From JANQPX01 sp041398025 (lineage in GTDB: Bacteria; Pseudomonadota; Alphaproteobacteria; Geminicoccales; Geminicoccaceae), in NCBI GenBank assembly GCA_041398025.1, contig JAWKVM010000034.1, positions 1-64,000 of the forward strand: 64,000 bases of DNA, in the 5' to 3' direction. The notes below the pieces were generated by a model, which was not told the DNA's origin, did not search any database, and saw only the letters and a program-made list of their open reading frames with translations. This document shows, piece after piece, positions 55,151-62,255 of this stretch. Within the stretch, counting starts at the first letter, position 1. Each line of letters opens with the position of its first letter. A program made the translations under genes and the position numbers.

Positions 55151-55582
55151 TCAGGAGTCGTCCTTCGGCGCGTGCATCGCGAACAGCTCTTCGCCGGTCA
55201 TGTCCTTGGTGCGGTTGGCGAACTGGTACCAGGCGGGGCGCTGGTCGATGAAGACCTGGTGGTCCAAAACATAGCCCTCGACCTCGCCGAACAGCCCGGC
55301 GGGCATGATGTACTGGCCGTTGCCCTTGAGGTGGTAGAACAGATGCGTGCCGCATTGGCTGCAAAAGCCGCGCTCGGCCCAGTCGGATGAGCTGAAGATG
55401 GTGATCTTGTCCTCGCCGCCGATCTCGACATCGGTGCCGGCGTCGACCGCGAACAGCGGGCCGCCGCCCCATCGGCGGCAGGTGGCGCAGTGGCAGGTGC
55501 CGACACTGGTGCTCAGGGCCCCGGCCTCGATCTGGACGGCGCCGCAAAGGCATTGGCCCCGGGCTTTGACGGTCTCTGACAT
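55151..55582 (-). CDS. GFA family (CENP-V/GFA zinc-binding) protein
   Basis: The 143-residue protein has the zinc Cys motifs of the GFA family: GQCLCGAV near the N-terminus, CHCATCRRWGG, and GFCSQCGTHLFYHL. The family is named for glutathione-dependent formaldehyde-activating enzyme (Gfa), but most members have no proven activity. The C-terminal DHQVFIDQRPAWYQFAN is typical. A single-gene unit by spacing. Family call secure, activity not. Confidence 0.88.
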   Translation of the reverse strand: MSETVKARGQCLCGAVQIEAGALSTSVGTCHCATCRRWGGGPLFAVDAGTDVEIGGEDKITIFSSSDWAERGFCSQCGTHLFYHLKGNGQYIMPAGLFGEVEGYVLDHQVFIDQRPAWYQFANRTKDMTGEELFAMHAPKDDS

Positions 55583-55704
55583 GGTGTCTCCTCCAAGCGG
55601 TGTGATCGGCGGTTTTCCCGGTCAGGCGGAATCACCTGATCGACAAGGACATGTTGTAAAACAAAAGGATGCACGCCCCAGGGCGAAATCCTGTCAGGCT
55701 CGTC

Positions 55705-55933
55705 GCTCGATCGCCGACGGCGATTTCGCTGCCAGCTTTACGATATCTTAACCGGGTTCTGCCAGCATGATGATCTGGTCCATGCGATCCTGGGAATCCG
55801 CCCGCCCGCCAAAAACAGGTGGGGCGAGGCTCGGACTCCCAGGATCGCATGGACCAGCCTGCGATCATCGCAAGACAAGATGAAGAAACGGTAAAGACCA
55901 TATCGCTTGTGATCCGATCATCCGCGATCGAGC
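55705..55933. repeat. Dispersed nested palindrome R1, copy G (long form, best preserved)
   Basis: Three nested inverted pairs: outermost GCTCGATCGC (55705-55714) and GCGATCGAGC (55924-55933); middle CTTAACC (about 55747) and GGTAAAG (about 55891); inner 24-nt arms 55777-55800 and 55832-55855 around a 31-nt loop. Confidence 0.9.
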
Positions 55934-56074
55934 GACTTGACGCTGATCGGCTTTCAACGTTGGAGCGGACTCCGATCAGATGCCGATCGGCATGCACGCT
56001 CGATCTCCTTGCTATCGCTGCATGTTCTCGGCGATCAGGCGATTCGGCCTGACCGCGAAAAGCTCTAGCAGAGG

Positions 56075-56100
56075 CCTGCTGACAAGATCCTGTCAGCAGG
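56075..56100 (-). terminator. Probable terminator hairpin after proB
   Basis: A perfect 10-bp stem CCTGCTGACA/TGTCAGCAGG with a 6-nt loop, seven bases after the proB stop on the minus strand. The following T-rich stretch is weak (CTAGAGCTTTTC further on). Confidence 0.55.
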
Positions 56101-56107
56101 AGGCGGG

Positions 56108-57199
56108 TCAGAGCAGGACCAAGTCGTCCCGGTGGATCAGCTCGTCCCGCCCCTGATAGCCGAGAAGCGAGGCGATCACCTCGGTTTTCTGGCCCTGGAT
56201 GCGGCGCGCGTCGTCGGCGTCGTAGGCGGACAGGCCTTTGGCGATGTCCCGGCCGTTGACGTCGCGCACCAGGAGGGGATCGCCGCGCTCGAAGCGCCCT
56301 TCGATCGCGGTGACGCCGGCGGGAAGGAGGGAGCGGCCGCGCTTCAGGGCGGCTGCAGCACCCTCGTCGATCACCGCCACACCCATGATGTCGAGCGAGG
56401 CGGCGATCCAGTGTTTTCGGGCGCGGCGCGGTGTGGTCGCGGCGGCGAAGGTGGTGCAGGGGCCGCCGTTTGCGAGGCTTCGGAGCGGGTTCATGCCGAG
56501 CCCCGAGGTCAGGGTGACGCCGCAGCCGGCCCGGCTGGCGAGCCTGGCGGCGATCAGCTTGGAGACCATGCCGCCGGTGCCGACGGTGCTGCTGCTGCCG
56601 CCGGCCATCGCCTCGATCTCCGGCGTGATTTTTTCGACATGCGGGATGTGAACCGCGTGCGGGTCGCACCCGGGGTTGGCGGTGTAGAGGCCGTCGACGT
56701 CGGAAAGCAGGATGAGCTGGTCGGCGCTCGCCATGATCGCGACGCGGGCGGACAGGCGGTCATTGTCGCCGAAGCGGATTTCCGAGGTGGCGACCGTGTC
56801 GTTCTCGTTGACCACGGGAATGGCGCCGAGGCGCAGCAGGGCCTCGATGGTGGCGCGCGCGTTCAAATAGCGGCGGCGGTTTTCCGTGTCCGCCAGGGTG
56901 AGCAGCACCTGGGCGGTGGTCAGGCCGTGCTCGGCGAGGGCGGCCTGGTAGGCATGGGCGAGATGGATCTGGCCGACTGCGGCGGCCGCCTGCTTTTCGT
57001 CGAGGCGGCCGGCGTTTTTTCGGATGCCCAGCGCCTGGCGGCCCATGGCGATGGCACCCGACGTGACCACGATCAGCTGGTCGCCGGCGGCACGGCGTTC
57101 GGCGATGTCCTCGGCGAGCGACTCGAGCCAGGCCTTGCGCAGGCCGCGCTCGGAGTCGACCAGCAGCGACGAGCCGATCTTGACCACCAGACGGCTCAT
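56108..57199 (-). CDS. proB: Glutamate 5-kinase
   Basis: ProB phosphorylates glutamate in the first step of proline synthesis. The 363-residue product has the amino-acid-kinase domain (VVKIGSSLLVDSERGLR, IVVTSGAIAMGRQAL, VVNENDTVATSEIRFGDND, LSARVAIMASADQLILLSDVDGLY) and a C-terminal PUA domain (GRSLLPAGVTAIEGRFERGD; VRDVNGRDIAKGLSAY). Length is usual for proB with PUA. It overlaps obgE by four bases (ATGA). The partner proA is not in the window. Confidence 0.96.
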   Translation of the reverse strand: MSRLVVKIGSSLLVDSERGLRKAWLESLAEDIAERRAAGDQLIVVTSGAIAMGRQALGIRKNAGRLDEKQAAAAVGQIHLAHAYQAALAEHGLTTAQVLLTLADTENRRRYLNARATIEALLRLGAIPVVNENDTVATSEIRFGDNDRLSARVAIMASADQLILLSDVDGLYTANPGCDPHAVHIPHVEKITPEIEAMAGGSSSTVGTGGMVSKLIAARLASRAGCGVTLTSGLGMNPLRSLANGGPCTTFAAATTPRRARKHWIAASLDIMGVAVIDEGAAAALKRGRSLLPAGVTAIEGRFERGDPLLVRDVNGRDIAKGLSAYDADDARRIQGQKTEVIASLLGYQGRDELIHRDDLVLL

Positions 57200-58227
57200 G
57201 CGGGCGCCTCGCTCTCGTCCTCCGCGAAGCGCTCCTCGCGGGCGGTCTGGATCTCGCGCCAGGCGGCGCGCAGCACGTCCCTGACCCCGAGGCCGCTGGC
57301 GCCCGAGGTGACGATCACCGGCTTGCCGGCGGCTGCCTCCAAGGCGGCCTTGCGTTCGGCAAGGACGTCCTCGGTAAGCGCATCGGCCTTGTTCAGACAG
57401 AGCAGCTCCGGGCGGCTTTCCAGGCCCTGGCCGTAGGCGTCGAGCTCGTGGCGGATGGTGCGATAGGCGCCGGCGACGTCCTCCTCGGTGCCGTCGATCA
57501 GGTGGATGAGGACGCCCGAACGTTCGATATGCCCCAGGAAACGGTCGCCGAGGCCGGCACCCTCGTGGGCGCCTTCGATCAGGCCCGGGATGTCGGCGAT
57601 GACGAAGCTGTCGTCGTCGATCACCACCGTGCCGAGCTTGGGCTCGAGGGTGGTGAAGGGGTAGTCGGCGATCTTGGGGCGGGCGCGGGAGACGGCGGCG
57701 AGGAAGGTCGACTTGCCGGCATTGGGCAGGCCGATCAGTCCCGCATCGGCGAGCAGCTTGAGCCTGAGCCAGAGCCAGCGCTCCTCGCCCTCCTCGCCCG
57801 GCTGGGCGAAGCGCGGCGCCTGGTGGGTCGAGGACTTGAAGCGGGCATTGCCCTGGCCACCGCGCCCGCCCTCGGCCAGGCAGATCGTCTGGCCCGTTTC
57901 CTTGAGATCGGCCAGTAGGGTTTCGCCGTCCTCGGCGAAGATCTGCGTGCCGAGCGGCAGCTTCAGGACGACATCAGCACCATCCGCGCCGGACCGGTTG
58001 CTGCCCATGCCGTGGGTGCCGCGCTTGGCCTTGAAATGCTGCTTGTAGCGAAAGTCGATCAGCGTGTTCAGGCCTTCGTCGACCTCGGCGACCACATGGC
58101 CGCCGCGCCCGCCGTCGCCGCCGTTCGGCCCGCCGCGGGGAATATATTTCTCCCGCCGGAAGCTGACGCAGCCGGCCCCGCCGTCGCCGGCTTTGATGTA
58201 GATTTTGGCCTGATCGAGAAATCTCAT
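57196..58227 (-). CDS. obgE: GTPase Obg (CgtA)
   Basis: Obg is an essential ribosome-assembly GTPase. The 343-residue product has the glycine-rich Obg fold (AKIYIKAGDGGAGCVSFRRE, GGPNGGDGGRGG) and the G domain with P-loop GLPNAGKST, G3 IADIPGL, and LLCLNKADALTED. No C-terminal OCT domain, as usual for alphaproteobacterial short forms. It follows rpmA, separated by a terminator hairpin, and overlaps proB. Confidence 0.96.
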   Translation of the reverse strand: MRFLDQAKIYIKAGDGGAGCVSFRREKYIPRGGPNGGDGGRGGHVVAEVDEGLNTLIDFRYKQHFKAKRGTHGMGSNRSGADGADVVLKLPLGTQIFAEDGETLLADLKETGQTICLAEGGRGGQGNARFKSSTHQAPRFAQPGEEGEERWLWLRLKLLADAGLIGLPNAGKSTFLAAVSRARPKIADYPFTTLEPKLGTVVIDDDSFVIADIPGLIEGAHEGAGLGDRFLGHIERSGVLIHLIDGTEEDVAGAYRTIRHELDAYGQGLESRPELLCLNKADALTEDVLAERKAALEAAAGKPVIVTSGASGLGVRDVLRAAWREIQTAREERFAEDESEAPA

Positions 58228-58248
58228 GTTTTCGGACTTGCCTGAATC

Positions 58249-58278
58249 AAAAAAGGGGACGGCGCGCCATCCCCTTTT
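58249..58278 (-). terminator. Intrinsic terminator between rpmA and obgE
   Basis: Minus strand reads AAAAGGGGA-TGGCGCGCCG-TCCCCTTTTTT: a strong GC stem with a U6 tract about 24 bases after the rpmA stop. It also has an A-rich left side, so it could work in both directions. Confidence 0.8.
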
Positions 58279-58302
58279 CCAGAAACCCTGTAGCGGCGCT
58301 AC

Positions 58303-58575
58303 CTACTCGGCGGCTTCCGCGAACGGCTCCACCGCGACGTATGTCCTGCCGCGCTTCGGGCCCTTGCGGAACTTCACCTGACCCTCGACCAGGGCGAACA
58401 GGGTGAAGTCGCGGCCCATGCCGACATTGGCGCCCGGGTGCCATTTGGTGCCGCACTGGCGGATGATGATGTTGCCGGGCACGACATGCTCGCCGCCGAA
58501 TTTTTTCACGCCGAGCCGCTGACCCGGGGAGTCGCGTCCATTGCGCGAGCTGCCGCCTGCTTTCTTATGGGCCAT
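58303..58575 (-). CDS. rpmA: 50S ribosomal protein L27
   Basis: The 90-residue protein starts MAHKKAGGSSRNGRDSPGQR and continues with KKFGGEHVVPGNIIIRQCGT, HPGANVGMGRDFTLFALVEG, all hallmarks of bL27 at the peptidyl-transferase centre. Length is as usual. It follows rplU on the same strand, the standard rplU-rpmA pair, and ends before a strong terminator. Confidence 0.98.
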   Translation of the reverse strand: MAHKKAGGSSRNGRDSPGQRLGVKKFGGEHVVPGNIIIRQCGTKWHPGANVGMGRDFTLFALVEGQVKFRKGPKRGRTYVAVEPFAEAAE

Positions 58576-58669
58576 GACCCAACTCCTCTTCCAGGCGCCG
58601 TAGCGCCATCTGCAATTCAGGCCGCCGATTGACTCCGGCCTGGCGTAGACGATGTCGACGTTCGACCGG

Positions 58670-58981
58670 TCAGGCCGCCGTGATGCCGCTGATGCGCAGC
58701 ACGGTCTGGTGCTGGCGGTGGCCGCGGGTGCGGCGGTATTTGTGACGGCGCTTCTTCTTGAAGATCAGCACCTTGTCGGCCTTGCCTTGCTCCAGGACCT
58801 CGGCGGAGACCACGGCGCCATCGACCAGCGGCGCGCCGATCTTCGGCTCGTCGCCGCCGATCATGAGGACCTGATCGAAGTCGACGTTCGCCCCGACCTC
58901 GCCTGCGAGCTTCTCGACCTTGATCACGTCGCCGGCTGCGACACGATACTGCTTGCCGCCCGTTTTGATGACTGCGTACAT
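58670..58981 (-). CDS. rplU: 50S ribosomal protein L21
   Basis: The 103-residue protein starts MYAVIKTGGKQYRVAAGDVI and has VDFDQVLMIGGDEPKIGAPL and the C-terminal FKKKRRHKYRRTRGHRQHQT typical of bL21, which binds 23S rRNA. First gene of the rplU-rpmA pair. A near-consensus promoter and a leader hairpin lie upstream. Confidence 0.97.
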   Translation of the reverse strand: MYAVIKTGGKQYRVAAGDVIKVEKLAGEVGANVDFDQVLMIGGDEPKIGAPLVDGAVVSAEVLEQGKADKVLIFKKKRRHKYRRTRGHRQHQTVLRISGITAA

Positions 58982-59025
58982 AAACTCGATCCGGATCTAC
59001 TGAAAACGACGCAAAAAACTGCGCC

Positions 59026-59044
59026 CGGATGGCATTACCATCCG
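59026..59044 (-). promoter_or_regulatory. Leader hairpin upstream of rplU
   Basis: Perfect 7-bp stem CGGATGG/CCATCCG with a 5-nt loop, between the -10 element and the rplU ATG. It lies near the expected transcript 5' end. Could bind a ribosomal protein or stabilise the leader. Confidence 0.45.
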
Positions 59045-59055
59045 AGAAGTACCGG

Positions 59056-59083
59056 ATATTAGCCTTGCGCCTGCCGATGTCAA
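59056..59083 (-). promoter_or_regulatory. Sigma-70 promoter of rplU-rpmA
   Basis: On the minus strand TTGACA (59078-59083), 16-bp spacer, TAATAT (59056-59061). About 75 bp upstream of the rplU ATG. A near-perfect housekeeping promoter. Confidence 0.75.
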
Positions 59084-59313
59084 GCCGGCTCGGCTGCATG
59101 AACCGGCCATGGGGATCGAGCCGCTTTGCCTGCGATGTTCGGGCCCGATCTGCGCCGGGATGCTGCCCGGCTACCTTCACGCTTTCTTAACCCGATCCGG
59201 CATCGCGCCGGCCGTCGGTCATGATGCCGCGTGTCCTCACCACGATCGTGCGTGGACGCAGGACTTCGGCGGTGCCGAACGGCGCGGAACCGCGCGCGGA
59301 CCGGCTGGCCGTC

Positions 59314-60324
59314 CTAAAGAAACGGCCAGAGATTGACGAGAAAGCCGTCGCGCAGGCGCAGGGTGGCGGTCAGCGCGCCGGTGACCGCGGCCAGGGACAG
59401 GACGGCCATCAGGCAGAGCGACAGGACGCTGGTGCCGCCGGCGGCGGCGAGCTGGCCGCGGCGTTCCTCATAGCTGCCCTCGCCATGCTGGGTGACGTGG
59501 TCGACCGCACGGCGAAAGGCGAAGAAGTAGAGGGTGTTGCCGTAGACGCCGGCGAGCCCGACCATCAGCAGGAGGAGGGCCGGAAGCACGATCAGCGGGA
59601 TGTCGTTGACCGCTGCGGCGGCGAGGCCGGCCAGCCAGAGCAGATGCAGGCCGGCGAAAAGATGCAGGCGGCGATAGGCGAACCAGTGACCGAAGGTGAG
59701 CGCCGCCGGCCAGTTCCAGCTTTGCCGCGTGCCGCGCCAGTCCATCCAGCGCCAGCTCTCGTCGTAATAGGTGCCGTTGTGGCCGACGAAGGTCTTGGAG
59801 CTGTCGACAGGCACCTTGCTCGGCGGCTCCGCTGCCGGGGGAACGCCCGAGGGTGCCGCCTGGGGGCGCGCCAGGAGGCCGAGCGTCGCCCTTTCGGCAG
59901 GCGCGGCCGCAACGCCGCCGGCTGGCGGAGGGCTCTGCTCGGATGCCGGCCGCGCGGCGCGGTTTTCGGCGTGCGGGGCGGGCTGCGGGGGCGGGGCAGC
60001 GCGCCCTTCCGGTTTGTCCGAGGCCGCCCTGGCCTCACGCTCGTCACCCCCGCCCGTGGCCGCGTCCGGCACGCCGACGCCGGTTTCGCGCTTGGTCATG
60101 GTGAAGCGCGGCCCGTTCTTGGGATCGTTGATCAGGGCGATGTTCAGCTTGGTGTTGGTGAAGCGCTCGATCGTGCCGGCCCCTGCCTGCCGGTCGGCGA
60201 CATGCTGTCTGGTGTGGGTGAAGGCCGAAGGTCCCGGCGCTTGCGAGTCCGCAGGCGCGCAGGCCGCAGCTGATGCCTTGTCCGAAGAGGCCGCCGGATC
60301 CTCCGATGGGGCTGGATCAGCCAA
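59314..60324 (-). CDS. DUF2628 domain membrane protein
   Basis: The 336-residue protein has a disordered, proline- and alanine-rich N-terminal half (to about residue 180) and a C-terminal DUF2628 domain: SSKTFVGHNGTYYDESWRWMDWRG, SWNWPAALTFGHWFAYRRLH, then three to four membrane helices (LFAGLHLLWLAGLAAAAV; LIVLPALLLLMVGLAG; LSLCLMAVLSLAAVTGAL). Function of the domain is unknown; a short helix-loop tail ends LVNLWPFL. The start could be further inside, as homologues are shorter. Confidence 0.72.
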   Translation of the reverse strand: MADPAPSEDPAASSDKASAAACAPADSQAPGPSAFTHTRQHVADRQAGAGTIERFTNTKLNIALINDPKNGPRFTMTKRETGVGVPDAATGGGDEREARAASDKPEGRAAPPPQPAPHAENRAARPASEQSPPPAGGVAAAPAERATLGLLARPQAAPSGVPPAAEPPSKVPVDSSKTFVGHNGTYYDESWRWMDWRGTRQSWNWPAALTFGHWFAYRRLHLFAGLHLLWLAGLAAAAVNDIPLIVLPALLLLMVGLAGVYGNTLYFFAFRRAVDHVTQHGEGSYEERRGQLAAAGGTSVLSLCLMAVLSLAAVTGALTATLRLRDGFLVNLWPFL

Positions 60325-60537
60325 GGGCTTGCTGTCTTTCGTGCGATCGAATCAACAAGACGACCTCTTCGATGTCCGTCCGCGCCGCGTCCTGCCGATG
60401 GCGGCCGGGCGCTTCGCCCGAGCCTGTCGCAGGAGGAGAGGGGCAACGGCCGGCCGAAACCTCAGCGATTGCCACCAAACGGCATAAAGCGCGCTGGACA
60501 CTATCACCGGAATGGCGATTGTTGAAGCCTGAGATTG

Positions 60538-61530
60538 TCATCGCACCGCCGCCCTCCTGAGCCGGTCGCAGATCGCCTCGCCGAGGCCCGTGCCGGGAAT
60601 CGGCATGGCGGCGATGCCCGCGACATCCTGCGCATCGAGATGATGCAGCATGGCGAAAAGATTGGCCGCGGCCTCGGTCAGGTCGCCGGTCGCGCTGAGA
60701 TTGGCCGTGACCATGGCCCCCTCGAGGGGGATCGGGCCGAAGGCGAGCAGGGCTTCGTCGGGCGCGACCGCGCGCGCGTCGAGACGGAGCGGCCGACGCG
60801 GCGCATAGTGGCTCTCGAGCTGTCCCGGCGAGCGCAGCGTGCCGTCGCCCTGCCGGCCGCCGCTCTGCGCATCGTGAACCTCGCCGATCACGGCTTCGAT
60901 CCGGCTGCGCGCCACGCCGCCCGGACGCAGCAGCACCGGCCGCTCGCCGCTGATGTCGAGCACCGTGGATTCGACGCCGACGGCGCAAGGCCCGCCGTCC
61001 AGGACCATGGCGACACGCTCGCCCAGGCTCCGGCGCACATGCTCGGCGGTGGTCGGGCTGATCCTGCCCGATCGGTTGGCGCTCGGCGCCGCGATCGGCA
61101 GATCGGCGGCGTCGAGAAGGGCGCGTGCGAGCGGGTGGGCGGGGACGCGAAGCGCCACGCTGTCGCCGCCGGCGCTGACCAGCCGCGACAGCCTGCTGTC
61201 GGCCAGGCGGCGCAGGACCAGGGTGAGGGGGCCCGGCCAGAAGGCGGCGGCGAGCCGCTCGGCGCGATCGGACCACGCGGCGAGCGCGCCGGCGGCCGCC
61301 TGATCCGTAACGTGGACGATCAGCGGGTTGAAGCGGGGTCTGGCCTTGGCCTCGAAGATCGCGGCGACCGCCCGGTCGTCGGTGGCGGCGGCGCCGAGGC
61401 CGTAGACCGTCTCGGTGGGAAAGGCGACCAGCCCACCCGCACGCAGCAGGCCGGCAGCCCTGCGCACCGCCTGCCGGTCGATCCCGTCAGGATCGGCAAA
61501 GGCGGCCGGTTGATCGTGACGTTCTGCCAT
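60538..61530 (-). CDS. L-threonylcarbamoyladenylate synthase (Sua5/TsaC long form)
   Basis: It makes threonylcarbamoyl-AMP for t6A37 in ANN-decoding tRNAs. The 330-residue product has the YrdC core: GGLVAFPTETVYGLGAAAT, RPRFNPLIVHVTDQ, FWPGPLTLVLRR, RVPAHPLARAL, IAAPSANRSGRISPTTAEHV, and the extra C-terminal Sua5 domain. The ATG at 61530 starts MAERHDQPAAF; the longer open frame upstream lacks the family start. A single gene by spacing. Confidence 0.93.
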   Translation of the reverse strand: MAERHDQPAAFADPDGIDRQAVRRAAGLLRAGGLVAFPTETVYGLGAAATDDRAVAAIFEAKARPRFNPLIVHVTDQAAAGALAAWSDRAERLAAAFWPGPLTLVLRRLADSRLSRLVSAGGDSVALRVPAHPLARALLDAADLPIAAPSANRSGRISPTTAEHVRRSLGERVAMVLDGGPCAVGVESTVLDISGERPVLLRPGGVARSRIEAVIGEVHDAQSGGRQGDGTLRSPGQLESHYAPRRPLRLDARAVAPDEALLAFGPIPLEGAMVTANLSATGDLTEAAANLFAMLHHLDAQDVAGIAAMPIPGTGLGEAICDRLRRAAVR

Positions 61531-61580
61531 GGTGGTCCAGGCCTGCATCCGCCGCCGGAGCGGGGCACATCCAGGCCCTG

Positions 61581-62255
61581 TCAGGTCGGCCGCTGCCAAT
61601 GGGGCGTGCGAAAGCCGGTGCGGGGTTCCGGCTCGGGCTTCGGCCGGGGCTTGGACTTCGGCTTCGCGGCCGGCCCCTCCGGGCGCTGCTGACCGAACCG
61701 GCCCGGCAGGGCGAATTCCTGGGTTTCGTGCTCCACCAGGGTGACCGGACCGCATTTCAACTGGCCGACACCGTGCCAGACGCCGGACTCGACGCCGACC
61801 ACCTCGCCGGCCTCGACCTTGAGCACCGCGCGCTGGATCCTGAGCATCAGATTGGCGTTGAACTTGAAGGCGGCGACCCGGCGGTCGTTGACCATCACCT
61901 CGACCGCAGGGTGGTGGGTCGAGCGGATGGTGTGGTCGGCGAGCGGCACCAGGAGGGTCTCGCCCTTGAGCTGGCGGCTTCGTTCCAGATCGTTGACGAG
62001 ATCGCGGTGCTGGGTCCAGGCGGACAGCAGGATCTGGTCGATGCCGATATTGAGCGCGTCCTTGAGCTTCTCGGCCACGGTGTTGGTCATGGCGCGCCGG
62101 TCGACATCGGCAAGGCCGGTGGTGCGCCCGAGATCGGACGCACCCTGCTGGTTTTCCGTGGTCTTGATGAAACGCGCCTGCCAGTCGCTCGGCGGACCCA
62201 GGAAGAACGCACGCAGCGTGGCCGGGCCTTCGCGCTCATTACGGTTCGATTGCAA
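61581..62255 (-). CDS. Unknown protein coupled to the PASTA-repeat gene
   Basis: I do not recognise this 224-residue protein. The first 85 residues look helical (TNTVAEKLKDALNIGIDQILL), then a compact region with HRDLVNDLERSRQLKGETLL and beta-like strands (VEVMVNDRRVAAFKFNANLM, AVLKVEAGEVVGVESGVWHG), and a proline-lysine-rich tail (AAKPKSKPRPKPEPEPRTG). No signal or membrane span. It overlaps the end of the PASTA-repeat gene by 17 bp on the same strand, so the two are co-expressed and may work together. Confidence 0.65.
   Translation of the reverse strand: MQSNRNEREGPATLRAFFLGPPSDWQARFIKTTENQQGASDLGRTTGLADVDRRAMTNTVAEKLKDALNIGIDQILLSAWTQHRDLVNDLERSRQLKGETLLVPLADHTIRSTHHPAVEVMVNDRRVAAFKFNANLMLRIQRAVLKVEAGEVVGVESGVWHGVGQLKCGPVTLVEHETQEFALPGRFGQQRPEGPAAKPKSKPRPKPEPEPRTGFRTPHWQRPT

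Larger units (their letters stand above)
55583..56107. other. Intergenic region with R1-G and a proB hairpin
   Basis: About 525 bp with no gene. It holds the best-preserved long R1 copy (55705-55933) and a hairpin directly after the proB stop. Confidence 0.75.
58982..59313. other. rplU upstream region
   Basis: About 330 bp without a gene. It holds the rplU leader and promoter. A TTCACGCTTTCTTAACCC tract near 59177-59194 matches the outer arm of R1 but no inner palindrome follows. Confidence 0.6.

Noticed and set aside
59177..59194. R1 copy upstream of rplU
   Set aside because: TTCACGCTTTCTTAACCC matches the outer arm only, so at most a remnant.
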